A stretch of 64,000 bases of DNA from Planomicrobium sp. CPCC 101079 (GCF_007859275.1 NZ_VOHC01000029.1:124001-188000), one strand, 5' to 3'; positions 32,443 through 42,676 are shown, counted from the stretch's first letter. Made by a program: numbers and translations. Notes: generated by a model from the letters alone, not told the origin.

Positions 32443-33504
32443 ATGGCTAATATTCTATCTAAACGAACGATCGTTATTATTTTATGGGCTGCTTTTTTTG
32501 CAGTGATGGGGCTAATTGTTTTGCCCGCGTCCGTACCACTTATTTTTGCTTTCTTAACTGCACTGATATTAGAGCCGGCGGTCAGGCTGTTGCATCAGAA
32601 GAAATTCTTCTCCAACCGAAAGCTGGCCGTTTTAACCGTCTTTGTCTTATTTACCTTCATCCTCGGGTTATCCGTTTATTTCATTGTCGCTATTTTAGTC
32701 GGGGAAGTAGCCAGATTCATTGAAAATATTCCATATTACATAACAGAAATAAACACGATTTGGGTTGGCTTTGAAAATAATCTTTTTGGCAAAGCGGACA
32801 ATTTGCCTGAAAGCATCCTTGTAGAGCTGTCTCTGTATGTCCAGAACTTCTTTGATACGATAAAGCTGAAACTTACAGAAGTGTTCAGCTTGGAAAAGAT
32901 CGGTACATACCTAAAAAACATTCCAAATCTTTTGGTAAGCCTGATTGTTTATTTGATTGCATTGTTTTTGTTTTTACTCGATCTTCCCCGGATAACAGAA
33001 AAATTCTTCGGCTTGATGACAGCCAATACTGCCGCTAAATTTCAATTGATGACATTGAAAATGAAGCAAGTTTTTGTCGGGTTTTTGAAAGCCCAATTCT
33101 ATGTCAGCATCTATATTTTTGCGGTTGCCTTGATAGGGCTTCTGATCATATCTCCAGAAATAGCGCTTGTGATGGCCATTATTATCTGGATTATTGATTT
33201 GATTCCGCTAATCGGTTCCATTATCATACTCGCTCCGTGGTCGCTGTATTATTTTGTAGCAGGAGATACGTTCTTTGGTGTGCAGTTAGCAATCCTTGGA
33301 GTGATCCTTTTAGTGGTCCGAAGAGTGATGGAGCCTAAGGTGATGGGCACCCATATCGGATTGTCGCCATTAGCCACACTAATCGCTATGTTTCTTGGTT
33401 TGAAGCTTTTCGGATTTTTAGGCGTCATCCTAGGGCCGGTTTTGATCATCCTCTTCAACTCGCTGAAGGACGCCGGGATCATACGTTTGAATTTTAAAGT
33501 ATAA
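32443..33504 (+). CDS. AI-2E family transporter / YtvI-like permease
   Basis: 353 residues, about eight membrane helices. Family hallmarks: an N-terminal helix pair, the amphipathic middle region (ENIPYYITEIN...), LIVYLIALFLFLLDLP, and the conserved C-terminal PLIGSIIILAPWSLYYF and GTHIGLSPLATLIAMFLGLKLFGFLGVILGP. It belongs to the UPF0118 group that includes YtvI and Na+/H+ antiporter-like members; AI-2 transport itself is not implied. The gene ends at a clear terminator. Confidence 0.88.
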   Translation: MANILSKRTIVIILWAAFFAVMGLIVLPASVPLIFAFLTALILEPAVRLLHQKKFFSNRKLAVLTVFVLFTFILGLSVYFIVAILVGEVARFIENIPYYITEINTIWVGFENNLFGKADNLPESILVELSLYVQNFFDTIKLKLTEVFSLEKIGTYLKNIPNLLVSLIVYLIALFLFLLDLPRITEKFFGLMTANTAAKFQLMTLKMKQVFVGFLKAQFYVSIYIFAVALIGLLIISPEIALVMAIIIWIIDLIPLIGSIIILAPWSLYYFVAGDTFFGVQLAILGVILLVVRRVMEPKVMGTHIGLSPLATLIAMFLGLKLFGFLGVILGPVLIILFNSLKDAGIIRLNFKV

Positions 33505-33552
33505 AGTGTTTCTCTTTATAGAAAATATTAAACACATCAAAGTAATTGAAGC

Positions 33553-33596
33553 AAAAGGAGGAGCTACTGTGCACATATGTAGGTCCTTCTTTTTTA
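33553..33596 (+). terminator. intrinsic terminator
   Basis: AAAAGGAGGAGCTAC pairs with GTAGGTCCTTCTTTT (one mismatch, one G-T), 10-nt loop, T run. Confidence 0.8.
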
Positions 33597-33765
33597 TTCG
33601 CAGCCGTATACTGCTGTGGACGTTCCAAGATTGATAAAATAGTAATACGTATTTGATAATGCTACGATTAAAGTATAAGGAACAACGGATGAATATCGAT
33701 TTGTCATACCTGCAATAATAAGGGAGTTGTAATTTAAGCAATCAAAATTTGAAGGGATTGACCTC

Positions 33766-35226
33766 ATGGAACTCATCGGAACTTTGTTATTCTTAATTTC
33801 TGTTATGCTGATTATCGGCGTATTAGCTACGAAATTCTCCTCGAAATTAGGGCTTCCTGCTCTTATTCTCTTCTTGGTGGCGGGGATGGTCCTCAACCGG
33901 TTCATGTATTTTGAAGATGTGCAGCTCGTTCAATTTATTGGTACATTGGCTTTGATCATCATACTTTTTGATGGAGGGACGCAGACGAAATGGGGAAAAA
34001 TGAAACCCATTCTTGGTCCAGCCAGCTCATTAGCAACGCTTGGTGTTTTGCTTACAACATTTATAACGGGTGTCGCTGCCATGTACATCCTGGACTTCTC
34101 ACTGCTGGAAGGGCTTTTGTTGGGGGCCATTGTCGGTTCCACAGACGCAGCAGCAGTTTTTTCTGTCTTGGGCAACAAAAACTTCAACCAGCGGTTAACG
34201 GCTACATTGGAGGCGGAGTCGGGCTCCAACGATCCTATGGCAGTGTTTCTTACCGTTGCGCTCATTCAATTGATACAAATGCCGGACATGTCCATTTGGG
34301 TCGCCATCGGAAACTTCTTTATACAGATGGGCCTCGGCCTTGCGATCGGTCTTCTTTTAGGGAAAATCTCTGTATTTGCCATTAACAATATTAAGTTGGA
34401 CACTTCGAGTTTATATCCCATACTTGCAATGGGAGCGGCGGTCTTCACTTTTGCCGTAACCGACTATCTTGGGGGAAGCGGACTGCTCGCGGTTTACGTC
34501 ATGGCAGTATTTGTTGGAAACAGCGATTTAACCCACCGGTTTTCCATCCTGCGATTTAATGAAGGGTTTGCCTGGATGATGCAGATTATCATGTTTACGC
34601 TGCTTGGGCTGCTTGTCTTTCCGGGACAATTGATCAGCGTTTTCTGGAGAGGTATTTTGATTGCCGTTATTTTAATGTTCATCGCGCGGCCCCTTGCTGT
34701 ATTTATCAGCATGCTGTTCATGAAATACAATTTCAAGCAAAAATTATTCATCTCATGGGCGGGGCTGAAAGGGGCTGTCCCGATTGTTTTGGCCACCTAT
34801 CCGATTGTGGCGGGAATAGGCAGCAGCAATCTGATATTCAACACGGTCTTTTTCGTTGTCTTGATATCCGCACTCATGCAAGGAAGCACATTGTCCTGGT
34901 TGGCTGAAAGGCTAAAGCTGACTGGGGATGAGGACGATGGGAGCGCAAGCGTCGAATTAATAAATCTTGGAGACACGGATTCAGAAATCATGAAGGTGAC
35001 CATTCCAAAGCAATCACCCGCAGTCAACATGTCTTTGACGGACTTGACCTTGCCGGATCACACGTTGATCATTGGAATAACCCGGAAGAAAAAATTGCTG
35101 ACGCCAACGGGATCGTCTGTGATTGAAAAAGGGGATACCTTGTACGTGCTGGGAGATAAAGAAAGAAGAAAAGAAGCGAAGCAATCTTTACTGGGAAATA
35201 CGGAAAGGCCGAAGAAAACCATCTGA
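33766..35226 (+). CDS. CPA1-type K+(Na+)/H+ antiporter with TrkA-C domain
   Basis: 486 residues. Residues ~1-385 give 12-13 helices with the CPA1 core: LFDGGTQTKWGKM, GAIVGSTDAAAVFSVLG, LEAESGSNDPMAVFLT and AGLKGAVPIVLATYPIVAG. The C terminus (about 400-475) has a TrkA-C/RCK_C-like fold (MKVTIPKQSPAVN..LTDLTLPDHTLIIGITR, GDTLYVLGDKE), a nucleotide-binding regulatory domain, c-di-AMP-binding in some firmicute relatives. NhaP2-type potassium/proton antiport is the most likely activity, for osmotic and pH control. Confidence 0.9.
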   Translation: MELIGTLLFLISVMLIIGVLATKFSSKLGLPALILFLVAGMVLNRFMYFEDVQLVQFIGTLALIIILFDGGTQTKWGKMKPILGPASSLATLGVLLTTFITGVAAMYILDFSLLEGLLLGAIVGSTDAAAVFSVLGNKNFNQRLTATLEAESGSNDPMAVFLTVALIQLIQMPDMSIWVAIGNFFIQMGLGLAIGLLLGKISVFAINNIKLDTSSLYPILAMGAAVFTFAVTDYLGGSGLLAVYVMAVFVGNSDLTHRFSILRFNEGFAWMMQIIMFTLLGLLVFPGQLISVFWRGILIAVILMFIARPLAVFISMLFMKYNFKQKLFISWAGLKGAVPIVLATYPIVAGIGSSNLIFNTVFFVVLISALMQGSTLSWLAERLKLTGDEDDGSASVELINLGDTDSEIMKVTIPKQSPAVNMSLTDLTLPDHTLIIGITRKKKLLTPTGSSVIEKGDTLYVLGDKERRKEAKQSLLGNTERPKKTI

Positions 35227-35353
35227 AAAAGGGCTGTGAGGAACTCTCCCTATGCAAAAGAGCTTGACTCCAGTCAACTGGACAAGGAGTTGTTCAATCG
35301 TCAACTTAGCTTTGGCACTTATCTGACAAGAAGATAGAAGAAGGTGGATTAAA

Positions 35354-36640
35354 ATGAATGTAAAAGGCAATCGCTCCATTCAGCCCTACATAGATTCACC
35401 GGAAAAATTGGACAAACTATATCGCCGCGTCATTTTTGTCGCCAGTCTCTCTCAGATTTTCGGAGGTGCTGGTTTAGCTGCCGGAATTACGGTAGGAGCC
35501 CTTTTGGCTCAGCAAATGCTTGGAACTGCTGCCTATGCCGGACTGCCCATGGCTTTATTTACATTCGGTTCTGCAGGAACTGCGTTATTGGTTGGCCGGC
35601 TTTCCCAGCGCTATGGCCGCCGCTTCGGCCTGACAACAGGTTTTATGCTCGGGGGATTCGGAGGGCTTGGAGTTGTGCTTGCCGCCGTGATAAACAATAT
35701 TCCTCTCTTAGTCATATCAATGCTAATCTACGGAGCTGGTACAGCAACCAATCTCCAAACCCGCTATGCCGGAACGGATTTAGCCAGCAAAAACCAAAGG
35801 GCTAAGGCTGTCAGCATCATCATGGTATCGGCCACGTTTGGTGCGTTTGCCGGCCCTAACATGGTAGGCATTATGGGGGAACTTGCTCTTTCAATCGGGA
35901 TTCCGGCACTGGCGGGTCCATTCCTTTTATCCGGAACAGCTTTTATCCTGGCAGGGGTGGTCATTTTCCTGCTGCTTCGCCCGGATCCATTTTTGACTGC
36001 GAAAGCAATAGAAGCTTACAAACGGGAGAATGGACAGGAAGAAACTTCGCCGGATAGCGCCCAAGCTTACAACAAACAAGGAGTTGCAGCGGGTGCTGCC
36101 ATCATGGTAGTGACGCAAATGACCATGATTGCGATTATGACGATGACGCCCGTACATATGGAGCATTATGGCCACGATCTTGGGGACATCGGGCTGGTAA
36201 TCGGCATTCATATCGGAGCCATGTACCTTCCATCGCTCTTCACGGGCATCTTGGTCGATAAATTTGGTTCAACGGCAATGTCTGTCGCTTCAGGGGTGAC
36301 ATTGGGATTGGCAAGTGCCCTAGCAGCATTCGCACCAGGCGAGTCCCTGTTCTCCCTTGTCCTGGCGTTGGCTTTGCTGGGCATCGGCTGGAACATTGGG
36401 CTGATTAGCGGAACGACGAAAGTGGTCGAGTCGACGGAAGCTTCAAACCGTGCTAAAACTCAAGGGACCGTGGACGTGTTTATCGCTTTGTCCGGAGCTT
36501 CGGGCGGGATATTGTCCGGCATGGTGGTGGCGGGTTCAAGTTATGCTGCGCTGTCATTGATTGGCGGATTTTTGTCCCTGATTTTAATACCGTTCATACT
36601 GTGGTCTCGCAGAAGCAACGGAGCTGCACGCACAGATTAG
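35354..36640 (+). CDS. MFS transporter
   Basis: 428 residues, 12 predicted helices in two halves split by a ~45-residue cytosolic loop (KAIEAYKRENGQEETSP). The MFS motif A is visible as GRLSQRYGRRFGLTTG after helix 2. Substrate is not evident; drug or small-molecule efflux is possible. AGAAGGTGG precedes the ATG. It converges on paiB, sharing a two-way terminator. Confidence 0.88.
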   Translation: MNVKGNRSIQPYIDSPEKLDKLYRRVIFVASLSQIFGGAGLAAGITVGALLAQQMLGTAAYAGLPMALFTFGSAGTALLVGRLSQRYGRRFGLTTGFMLGGFGGLGVVLAAVINNIPLLVISMLIYGAGTATNLQTRYAGTDLASKNQRAKAVSIIMVSATFGAFAGPNMVGIMGELALSIGIPALAGPFLLSGTAFILAGVVIFLLLRPDPFLTAKAIEAYKRENGQEETSPDSAQAYNKQGVAAGAAIMVVTQMTMIAIMTMTPVHMEHYGHDLGDIGLVIGIHIGAMYLPSLFTGILVDKFGSTAMSVASGVTLGLASALAAFAPGESLFSLVLALALLGIGWNIGLISGTTKVVESTEASNRAKTQGTVDVFIALSGASGGILSGMVVAGSSYAALSLIGGFLSLILIPFILWSRRSNGAARTD

Positions 36641-36775
36641 GACAACTGGGCGTGAACCAGGCATCAGGACACTGGGGTGCGTTCAAAGAATGCCAGCACG
36701 CACGGATTCTTGTTATTGGAAAACAACTGAGCGGCTAAGGGTGAAATAAGCTCATAGAAAGTAAGGATAACATTC

Positions 36776-36824
36776 AAAAAAGAGTGGGGGAATCACGTGA
36801 ATCGTGAAACACCCGCTCTTTTTT
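36776..36824. terminator. bidirectional terminator
   Basis: AAAAAGAGTGGG...TCACG / CGTGA...CCCGCTCTTTTTT, T tails on both strands, between the MFS gene and paiB. Confidence 0.85.
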
Positions 36825-36840
36825 CTGTTACAAATGAACA

Positions 36841-37458
36841 TTAATCTCTTTTATTCTTTTCCATCAGTTCAGCCATTTGCGTCGAATCAGGATTCTCTTC
36901 ATTTTGCAGCTGATCGATGATGTTCCGATAGTCTGTTTCGTTCCGGTTTTGGCTTAACTTATACGCTGCCTGGATTTCTCCTACCTTGATCTTAAATCCG
37001 ACAATCCCTTTCAGCTCTTTTTCCAATAGCGAAGGGGAGAGTGTATTCCAGAGAACAGGATGCTTGCGATGGTTCTCGTATTTTTCCAGCAATTTCGCCA
37101 GGTCCTGTTTCAATTCTTCCTCATCCAAAATGCTGGCCGCGCCGTATACATGGACAGCCTGGTAATTCCATGTCGGAACATTTTCCTGTTCATACCAGGA
37201 AGAAGAGATGTAAGCATGCGGCCCCTGGAACATTGCCAATACTTCTTCAGCGGCTTCGAATGTCCGCCACTGGGGATTTCCATAAGCCATATGCCCCGTA
37301 ATATAGAACACGTCGTCTTCCTTAACTAACTGCAAGGGCAGATGGGTCGCTATTGGGCGCCCTTTCTTTGTGGTAACAAGCGTTCCGAATGAATGCGTTT
37401 GGATAAATTCCTGAACTTCGTCAATATTGACGACCTTGAAATGTTTCGGGATATACAT
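36841..37458 (-). CDS. paiB: PaiB-type FMN-binding protein
   Basis: 205 residues, matching PaiB length. Family features: MYIPKHFKVVNIDEVQEFIQ at the N terminus, THLPLQLVKEDDVFYITGHMAYGNPQW, and PTWNYQAVHVYGAA. The split-barrel FMN-binding fold was named for a negative transcriptional role on sporulation and protease genes in Bacillus subtilis. It follows paiA with a 13-nt gap, and both follow a MarR gene, so it lies at the end of a marR-paiA-paiB operon. Confidence 0.92.
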   Translation of the reverse strand: MYIPKHFKVVNIDEVQEFIQTHSFGTLVTTKKGRPIATHLPLQLVKEDDVFYITGHMAYGNPQWRTFEAAEEVLAMFQGPHAYISSSWYEQENVPTWNYQAVHVYGAASILDEEELKQDLAKLLEKYENHRKHPVLWNTLSPSLLEKELKGIVGFKIKVGEIQAAYKLSQNRNETDYRNIIDQLQNEENPDSTQMAELMEKNKRD

Positions 37459-37471
37459 GGGGACCCGCCTT

Positions 37472-38465
<994 letters not shown>

Positions 38466-38491
38466 AAGGCGCTCCTTTTTATAAGAATTAG

Positions 38492-38503
38492 TTGCAAATG
38501 CAA
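38492..38503. promoter_or_regulatory. candidate MarR operator 1
   Basis: TTGCAAATGCAA, an interrupted palindrome followed by TAAAAA, 27 bp before the marR start. Confidence 0.6.
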
Positions 38504-38539
38504 TAAAAAATGTTATATATTGAATTTAACTTATTTTTG

Positions 38540-38551
38540 TTGCGTTTGCAA
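38540..38551. promoter_or_regulatory. candidate MarR operator 2
   Basis: TTGCGTTTGCAA, followed by the same TAAAAA as site 1, 29 bp before the divergent membrane gene. The two sites are 48 bp apart, one near each start. Confidence 0.6.
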
Positions 38552-38579
38552 TAAAAAACTGATGGAGAGGTTGTGTATA

Positions 38580-39197
38580 ATGAAATATATTTTTTACCTG
38601 GCAGGAATTATACTGATGACCTTTGGTATCTCTTTCACCATTCTATCGGAATTTGGAACATCACCCTTCGATGCCGTTTTGGTTGGGCTATCCGTGAAAG
38701 TCGGGCTGACGGTAGGAAGTTGGGAGATTATACTGGCTATTCTTTTGATTGGCTGTAATTCGGCTTTAAGGAGGCAAAGGCCGGAAGTTCTGGGATTGGC
38801 AACAGCGTTTATTACGGGTATTGGAATTGATCTGTGGCTTTTCCTTCTAAGTAACGTAATCAATCCTGAACATTGGTACAGCCAAATGATTTGTTTTATC
38901 GCAGGCCTGATAGTGATAGGGGCAGGAACAGCGATCTATTTGCATACGAATGTTGCACCGATTCCAGTAGACCGGTTAACATTGATCCTGCAGGAATTGA
39001 CCGGTACCAGTCTTTTCTTTTCAAGAACATTGATCTACTTCGTATTCCTGTTCATGGCTATGCTGCTGAATGGGCCAATTGGCATTGGAACGGTATTAAC
39101 CGTCTGTTTAGGAGGGGGAATACTCCATCTCTTTATGCCGCCTATCGGAAAAGCGTTGGATGGCATGTTGACGAATCCCAATACATCCCTGCATTAG
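38580..39197 (+). CDS. YczE/YyaS/YitT-type integral membrane protein
   Basis: ATG 38580 after GGAGAGG; the frame is open to 38520 but that part covers the operator. The 205-residue product has five helices and the family signature GISFTILSEFGTSPFDAVLVGLS near the N terminus, then IYLHTNVAPIPVDRLTLILQE. Function of the family is unclear (YczE affects surfactin/bacillaene synthesis in B. subtilis). Divergent from the MarR-family gene and likely under its control. Confidence 0.82.
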   Translation: MKYIFYLAGIILMTFGISFTILSEFGTSPFDAVLVGLSVKVGLTVGSWEIILAILLIGCNSALRRQRPEVLGLATAFITGIGIDLWLFLLSNVINPEHWYSQMICFIAGLIVIGAGTAIYLHTNVAPIPVDRLTLILQELTGTSLFFSRTLIYFVFLFMAMLLNGPIGIGTVLTVCLGGGILHLFMPPIGKALDGMLTNPNTSLH

Positions 39198-39345
39198 TTC
39201 ATACAGCCGAACTGGGCAGCGATAAAAGCATGCTTTACAATAATGGCAAGAAAGTATAAATTCTGATGCTTCTGCTCAACTGAAAATCTAATAATTCTGT
39301 CATTATATAGACACAAATCGTTGTCTGCACTTTCTTTATAGAGGG

Positions 39346-39351
39346 TATACT
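39346..39351 (+). promoter_or_regulatory. -10 element before the riboswitch
   Basis: TATACT, with TTGTCT 19 bp upstream as a weak -35. Transcription would start near 39358, about 25 nt before the riboswitch. Confidence 0.45.
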
Positions 39352-39384
39352 AAAAGTACAACTCAATAGCCTTTGACTTTATGT

Positions 39385-39514
39385 CGAGGGGGAGTAGCTG
39401 TAGGGAAACCTATTTCACAATCGTCATTACATGGTTCATAGCCATCGGTTGTGATAGCAAATTATTTTGCTTAGCGAGACCTTTGCCTTTTATTAGGCAG
39501 GGGTCTTTTTTGTT
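39385..39514 (+). ncRNA. yybP-ykoY (manganese) riboswitch with terminator
   Basis: The leader holds GAGGGGGAGTAGCTG near its start, then CAATCGTCATTACATGG and TTGCTTAGCGAGACC, the conserved parts of the yybP-ykoY element. An expression platform follows directly: GACCTTTGCC..., with AGACCTTTGCCT pairing with AGGCAGGGGTCT and a TTTTTT run (39477-39512). In known members Mn2+ binding prevents termination and turns on a Mn2+ exporter. The downstream gene is a TerC/YkoY-type protein, as expected. Confidence 0.88.
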
Positions 39515-39540
39515 GGCAAAAATCAAAAGGAGGACGAAAG

Positions 39541-40299
39541 ATGGAAGCGATTTTATTGGAGTATTTATGGGTATTGCTGGTGCTTGTGGCATTGGAAGGG
39601 TTGCTGGCTGCTGACAACGCCGTTGTGATGGCGGTCATGGTCAAGCACTTGCCGCAAGAACAACAGAAGAAAGCGTTGTTTTATGGGTTAATGGGGGCTT
39701 TCATTTTCCGGTTTGCGGCACTGTTCATGATTACGTTATTGGTCGATGTATGGCAGATCCAGGCTTTAGGGGCAGCTTATTTATTGTTTATCGCGTTTAA
39801 GCATATTTACGACCAGCAAAAAGGCAAGGAACACTCCATCGAACCGGAAGCGACAAAAGGCTCCGGTTTCTGGATGACAGTATTGAAAGTTGAATTGGCG
39901 GATATAGCCTTTGCGATTGATTCGATGCTGGCTGCCGTTGCGTTGGCGATCACGTTGCCGCACCTCGGCGATATGGCAATTGGCGGCATCAACGGCGGAC
40001 AGTTTGCGGTTATGTTGGCAGGTGGGTTGGTCGGTATCATCATTATGCGATTTGCCGCCCATAAATTCGTCAAGCTGCTGGCAAACTATCCGCAATTGGA
40101 AACCACAGCCTTTGTTATTGTGGGTTGGGTAGGCGTTAAATTGACGGTTCTTACTTTGGGCCACAAAGAGCTTGGCATCTTGCCATACGACTTTGCCCAT
40201 TCAACAGAATGGAAACTCATCTTTTGGGGCATCTTGCTCGCAATCGTAGCGGTTGGGGCAATAATCAGCGTCAAGAAAAAGAGAGAACAGGAAGTATGA
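39541..40299 (+). CDS. TerC-family membrane protein, probable Mn2+ exporter
   Basis: 252 residues with AAAGGAGGACGAAAG upstream. Seven or so helices with the acidic membrane motifs LEGLLAADNAVVMA (helix 1) and VELADIAFAIDSMLAAVAL (middle), both TerC hallmarks. In B. subtilis the related YceF and YkoY help load exported proteins with Mn2+ or export it. The riboswitch in its leader argues for Mn2+ control. C-terminal VKKKREQEV is cytosolic. Confidence 0.92.
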   Translation: MEAILLEYLWVLLVLVALEGLLAADNAVVMAVMVKHLPQEQQKKALFYGLMGAFIFRFAALFMITLLVDVWQIQALGAAYLLFIAFKHIYDQQKGKEHSIEPEATKGSGFWMTVLKVELADIAFAIDSMLAAVALAITLPHLGDMAIGGINGGQFAVMLAGGLVGIIIMRFAAHKFVKLLANYPQLETTAFVIVGWVGVKLTVLTLGHKELGILPYDFAHSTEWKLIFWGILLAIVAVGAIISVKKKREQEV

Positions 40300-40480
40300 T
40301 GGCTGAGAGGGCAGCCTTCGGTAAATGACTGCCGCATATTAACGCGATTAGCAGATGGCTCCTATATGCGGGTACTGGCAAAGGCCGGCCTTCGGAGGCG
40401 GGAAATTTTATGGCATTCCCATTTGAAGATCACGTCAGTACAGCAGCCTGTTTTACGCCAGTCGAAATAGGCGACACGCT

Positions 40481-40630
40481 ATGATCGAAAACATTTGGAC
40501 TGAAACACAGGATCCCAATCGGTACTTCACCAATAAGATGAACAACAGATTGAAAAAATCATACTCACCGTTTCAATTGCTGCAGGAGCTGTTCAAAAAT
40601 AGATGCCGAAAAGGAGGAGAAGACGCTTAA
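40481..40630 (+). CDS. possible 49-residue protein or gene remnant
   Basis: ATG 40481 to TAA 40628: IENIWTETQDPNRYFT... Amphipathic and lysine-rich, no clear ribosome site, unrecognised. A terminator hairpin overlaps its end, which fits either a small gene or the tail of a lost one. Confidence 0.3.
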   Translation: MIENIWTETQDPNRYFTNKMNNRLKKSYSPFQLLQELFKNRCRKGGEDA

Positions 40631-40651
40631 TGTCTTTTTCTCTTTTTTTAT
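40613..40651 (+). terminator. intrinsic terminator
   Basis: GAGAAGAC / GTCTTTTTCTC with a 7-nt loop and a long T tail. Confidence 0.6.
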
Positions 40652-40922
40652 AGTTCACCTTTAAGCGGAATGCATAAAATTAAATAAAAATTTATTGTAA
40701 ATCGATAAATACTATGTTAATTTCAAGGTAATAATATTCAGGCGTGTTATCAAGCAAGGATTCATAGACTCTTTCATAAGCTGTTGCTATTCCTGAGGGA
40801 ATTGCTGTGTTTGCTTTTCTTCTATATCGGCTTTTAAAAAAGCAAAAGAATATCTGATTAATTGTCACAAAATTTAGAATTAAGGTGTCATTAGAGTAAG
40901 GGCTTTTTGAAGGGAGGAAATA

Positions 40923-41471
40923 ATGATGGAGGTGACGGCGAATTTGTCTGAAAACAGCATCAATTCGTCAGAAGAAGGCAGATTTCAGCAGTTATTCAAA
41001 CAACATTATCCTCTTGTCGTTCGAAAAGTACTGGTCATCGTTAAAGAACAATCCATTGCTGAAGATATTGCGCAGGAAGTGTTTGTGAAGTTGTACCATA
41101 CGGATCCGAAAACCATCCACAATATGCAAGGTTGGCTGACAAAAGTAGCTGTTAATACAGCCTATAATCATCTTCGGACCGAAAAGCGCCATCATGCCCG
41201 TGCCGAAAAACAAAAAATCTATGAGAAAAATTCAGCTGGCTCGATTGAGGACAGGTACATGGAACTCGAGGACATTCAGGAAGTCCAAAAAACTTTGATG
41301 AAATTACCTGAACGGGACCGCGATATTTTAATCATGAAGTTCTCAGGATACAGCTACGAGGAAATTGCGAAAAATAATGGTGTAGAAAAAATGTCCATTG
41401 GAACTTTATTGGCCCGGGCTAAACAACGTTTCAAACAGTCGTATATGGAGGAAAGGAGAGGGGATCGATGA
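40923..41471 (+). CDS. ECF-type RNA polymerase sigma factor
   Basis: 182 residues. Region 2 is clear (FKQHYPLVVRKVLVIVKEQ, AEDIAQEVFVKLY, MQGWLTKVAVNTAYNHLR) and region 4 follows (LPERDRDILIMKFSGYSYEEIAKNNGVEKMSIGTLLARAKQRFK). AGGGAGG supports ATG 40923 or 40926. Its last 4 bp overlap the next gene, a zinc-finger anti-sigma factor, which is the usual ECF arrangement. Overall it is close to the SigX/SigY-like group. The signal is likely envelope stress, given the following ABC exporter. Confidence 0.92.
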   Translation: MMEVTANLSENSINSSEEGRFQQLFKQHYPLVVRKVLVIVKEQSIAEDIAQEVFVKLYHTDPKTIHNMQGWLTKVAVNTAYNHLRTEKRHHARAEKQKIYEKNSAGSIEDRYMELEDIQEVQKTLMKLPERDRDILIMKFSGYSYEEIAKNNGVEKMSIGTLLARAKQRFKQSYMEERRGDR

Positions 41472-42601
41472 CTTGCCATGATATGGGGGTGCTGCAGGCT
41501 TATTTGGACGGAGAAGTCAGCCGGGACCAGAAAAAGCAGATCATGAGGCATTTGGAGAGCTGCCGAATGTGCCGCAGCAAGATCGCTGAATTGCAAAACC
41601 TTCACGCTTTTTGCGGGAAAATCTTAGAGCCGAAAGACGTGGCTGTTGATACCGATCAGGCATGGGCAAAATTCGAAGAAAATCTTCTAAGAGATGGACA
41701 TCAGAGGCTGGCGGAAAATAAAAATGTAAAAAACAGAAAGGGGTGGAGTACATTGAAAACGAAAACCAAACGCCTGATTATTGCAGGAGCCGCGGCCGCA
41801 GCTATTTTCAGCTCGTTTGCGCATCCTCAAGTCCGAGTGGAAGCAAATCAATTTTTATCATTATTCCGTGTGGATCAGTTTGAGGTGGTGACACTGACGC
41901 AAAATGATCTCAGTGAAATCGAGAGCTGGGTTAGTGAAAACAAGGACGGTACGCTGGACTTGAAGGGAATCGGGCAATTGGAAAAGTCAAAAGCCGCAGG
42001 TGAACCAATGTACTTTGAAACAAGAGAACAGGCTGAAGAAGCTGGCTATACAGTGCCCGATTTAGGCGGAATCGGCGTTGAGGGAGTCAATGTAATGCCA
42101 GAATCAACTATAACGTTTACGTTGAATGTAGAAAAAGCGAATCAATTGTTGGCTCAATTAGGCTCCGATCAACAGTTTGATGCATTATTGGATGGAAAAC
42201 CTTTTTCCGTCTCGACCTATGAAGCGATTCATACAGACTACGAGACGGAAAGCCAGCGCATTTCTTATATGAGCACAAAATCTCCGGAACTCACCGTGCC
42301 AGAGGGAGTGTCTATCGAGCAGTTGAAGGATACGCTGCTTTCTCTTCCATTCTTGCCTGAAAATGTGAAGACGCAGCTGGCGGGCATTGAAAACATTGGA
42401 ACCACTTTGCCGATTCCATATGCAGAAACAGAAGGATCCCAGATGACTGAAGTCCGGGTAGGTGAAGCCCAAGGCTATGCGGTGGAAAGCGACGAGGCTT
42501 CCTATATCGTCTGGCAGGAAAACGGTGATATTCATACGATTTTTACGGATGGTAAAATGGCTGCGGATGAATTGGTTGAGTTGAGTCAACAAGTCAATTA
42601 A
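41468..42601 (+). CDS. membrane-anchored anti-sigma factor with zinc-finger N terminus
   Basis: 377 residues. N-terminal anti-sigma zinc finger: MTCHDMGVLQAYLDGEVSRD, then RHLESCRMCRSKI (HxxxCxxC). One membrane helix at ~98-118 (IIAGAAAAAIFSSFA). A long extracellular domain (~120-377) holds DUF4367-like stretches (YEAIHTDYETESQRISYMS, YIVWQENGDIHTIFTDGK). It binds and silences the sigma factor until the outer domain senses a signal. Start overlaps the sigma gene stop, giving coupled, near equal expression. Confidence 0.9.
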   Translation: MTCHDMGVLQAYLDGEVSRDQKKQIMRHLESCRMCRSKIAELQNLHAFCGKILEPKDVAVDTDQAWAKFEENLLRDGHQRLAENKNVKNRKGWSTLKTKTKRLIIAGAAAAAIFSSFAHPQVRVEANQFLSLFRVDQFEVVTLTQNDLSEIESWVSENKDGTLDLKGIGQLEKSKAAGEPMYFETREQAEEAGYTVPDLGGIGVEGVNVMPESTITFTLNVEKANQLLAQLGSDQQFDALLDGKPFSVSTYEAIHTDYETESQRISYMSTKSPELTVPEGVSIEQLKDTLLSLPFLPENVKTQLAGIENIGTTLPIPYAETEGSQMTEVRVGEAQGYAVESDEASYIVWQENGDIHTIFTDGKMAADELVELSQQVN

Positions 42602-42615
42602 ATGAAAGTAAATCA

Positions 42616-42653
42616 AAAGTTCAGAGTGGCCTGGTTGCACTCTGAACTTTTTT
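42616..42653 (+). terminator. intrinsic terminator between anti-sigma and ABC genes
   Basis: Perfect 13-bp stem AAAGTTCAGAGTG / CACTCTGAACTTT, 9-nt loop, TTT tail. It would end or reduce transcription before the ABC genes. Confidence 0.85.
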
Positions 42654-42676
42654 AATCTGCGCGAGGGGGGAAGAGG

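Larger units (their letters stand above)
40300..40922. other. 620-bp region with a short frame and a terminator
   Basis: Only a 49-residue frame (40481-40630) and one hairpin were found. The rest is AT-rich and probably includes the promoter of the downstream sigma factor gene; no ECF promoter motif could be fixed with confidence. Confidence 0.4.
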
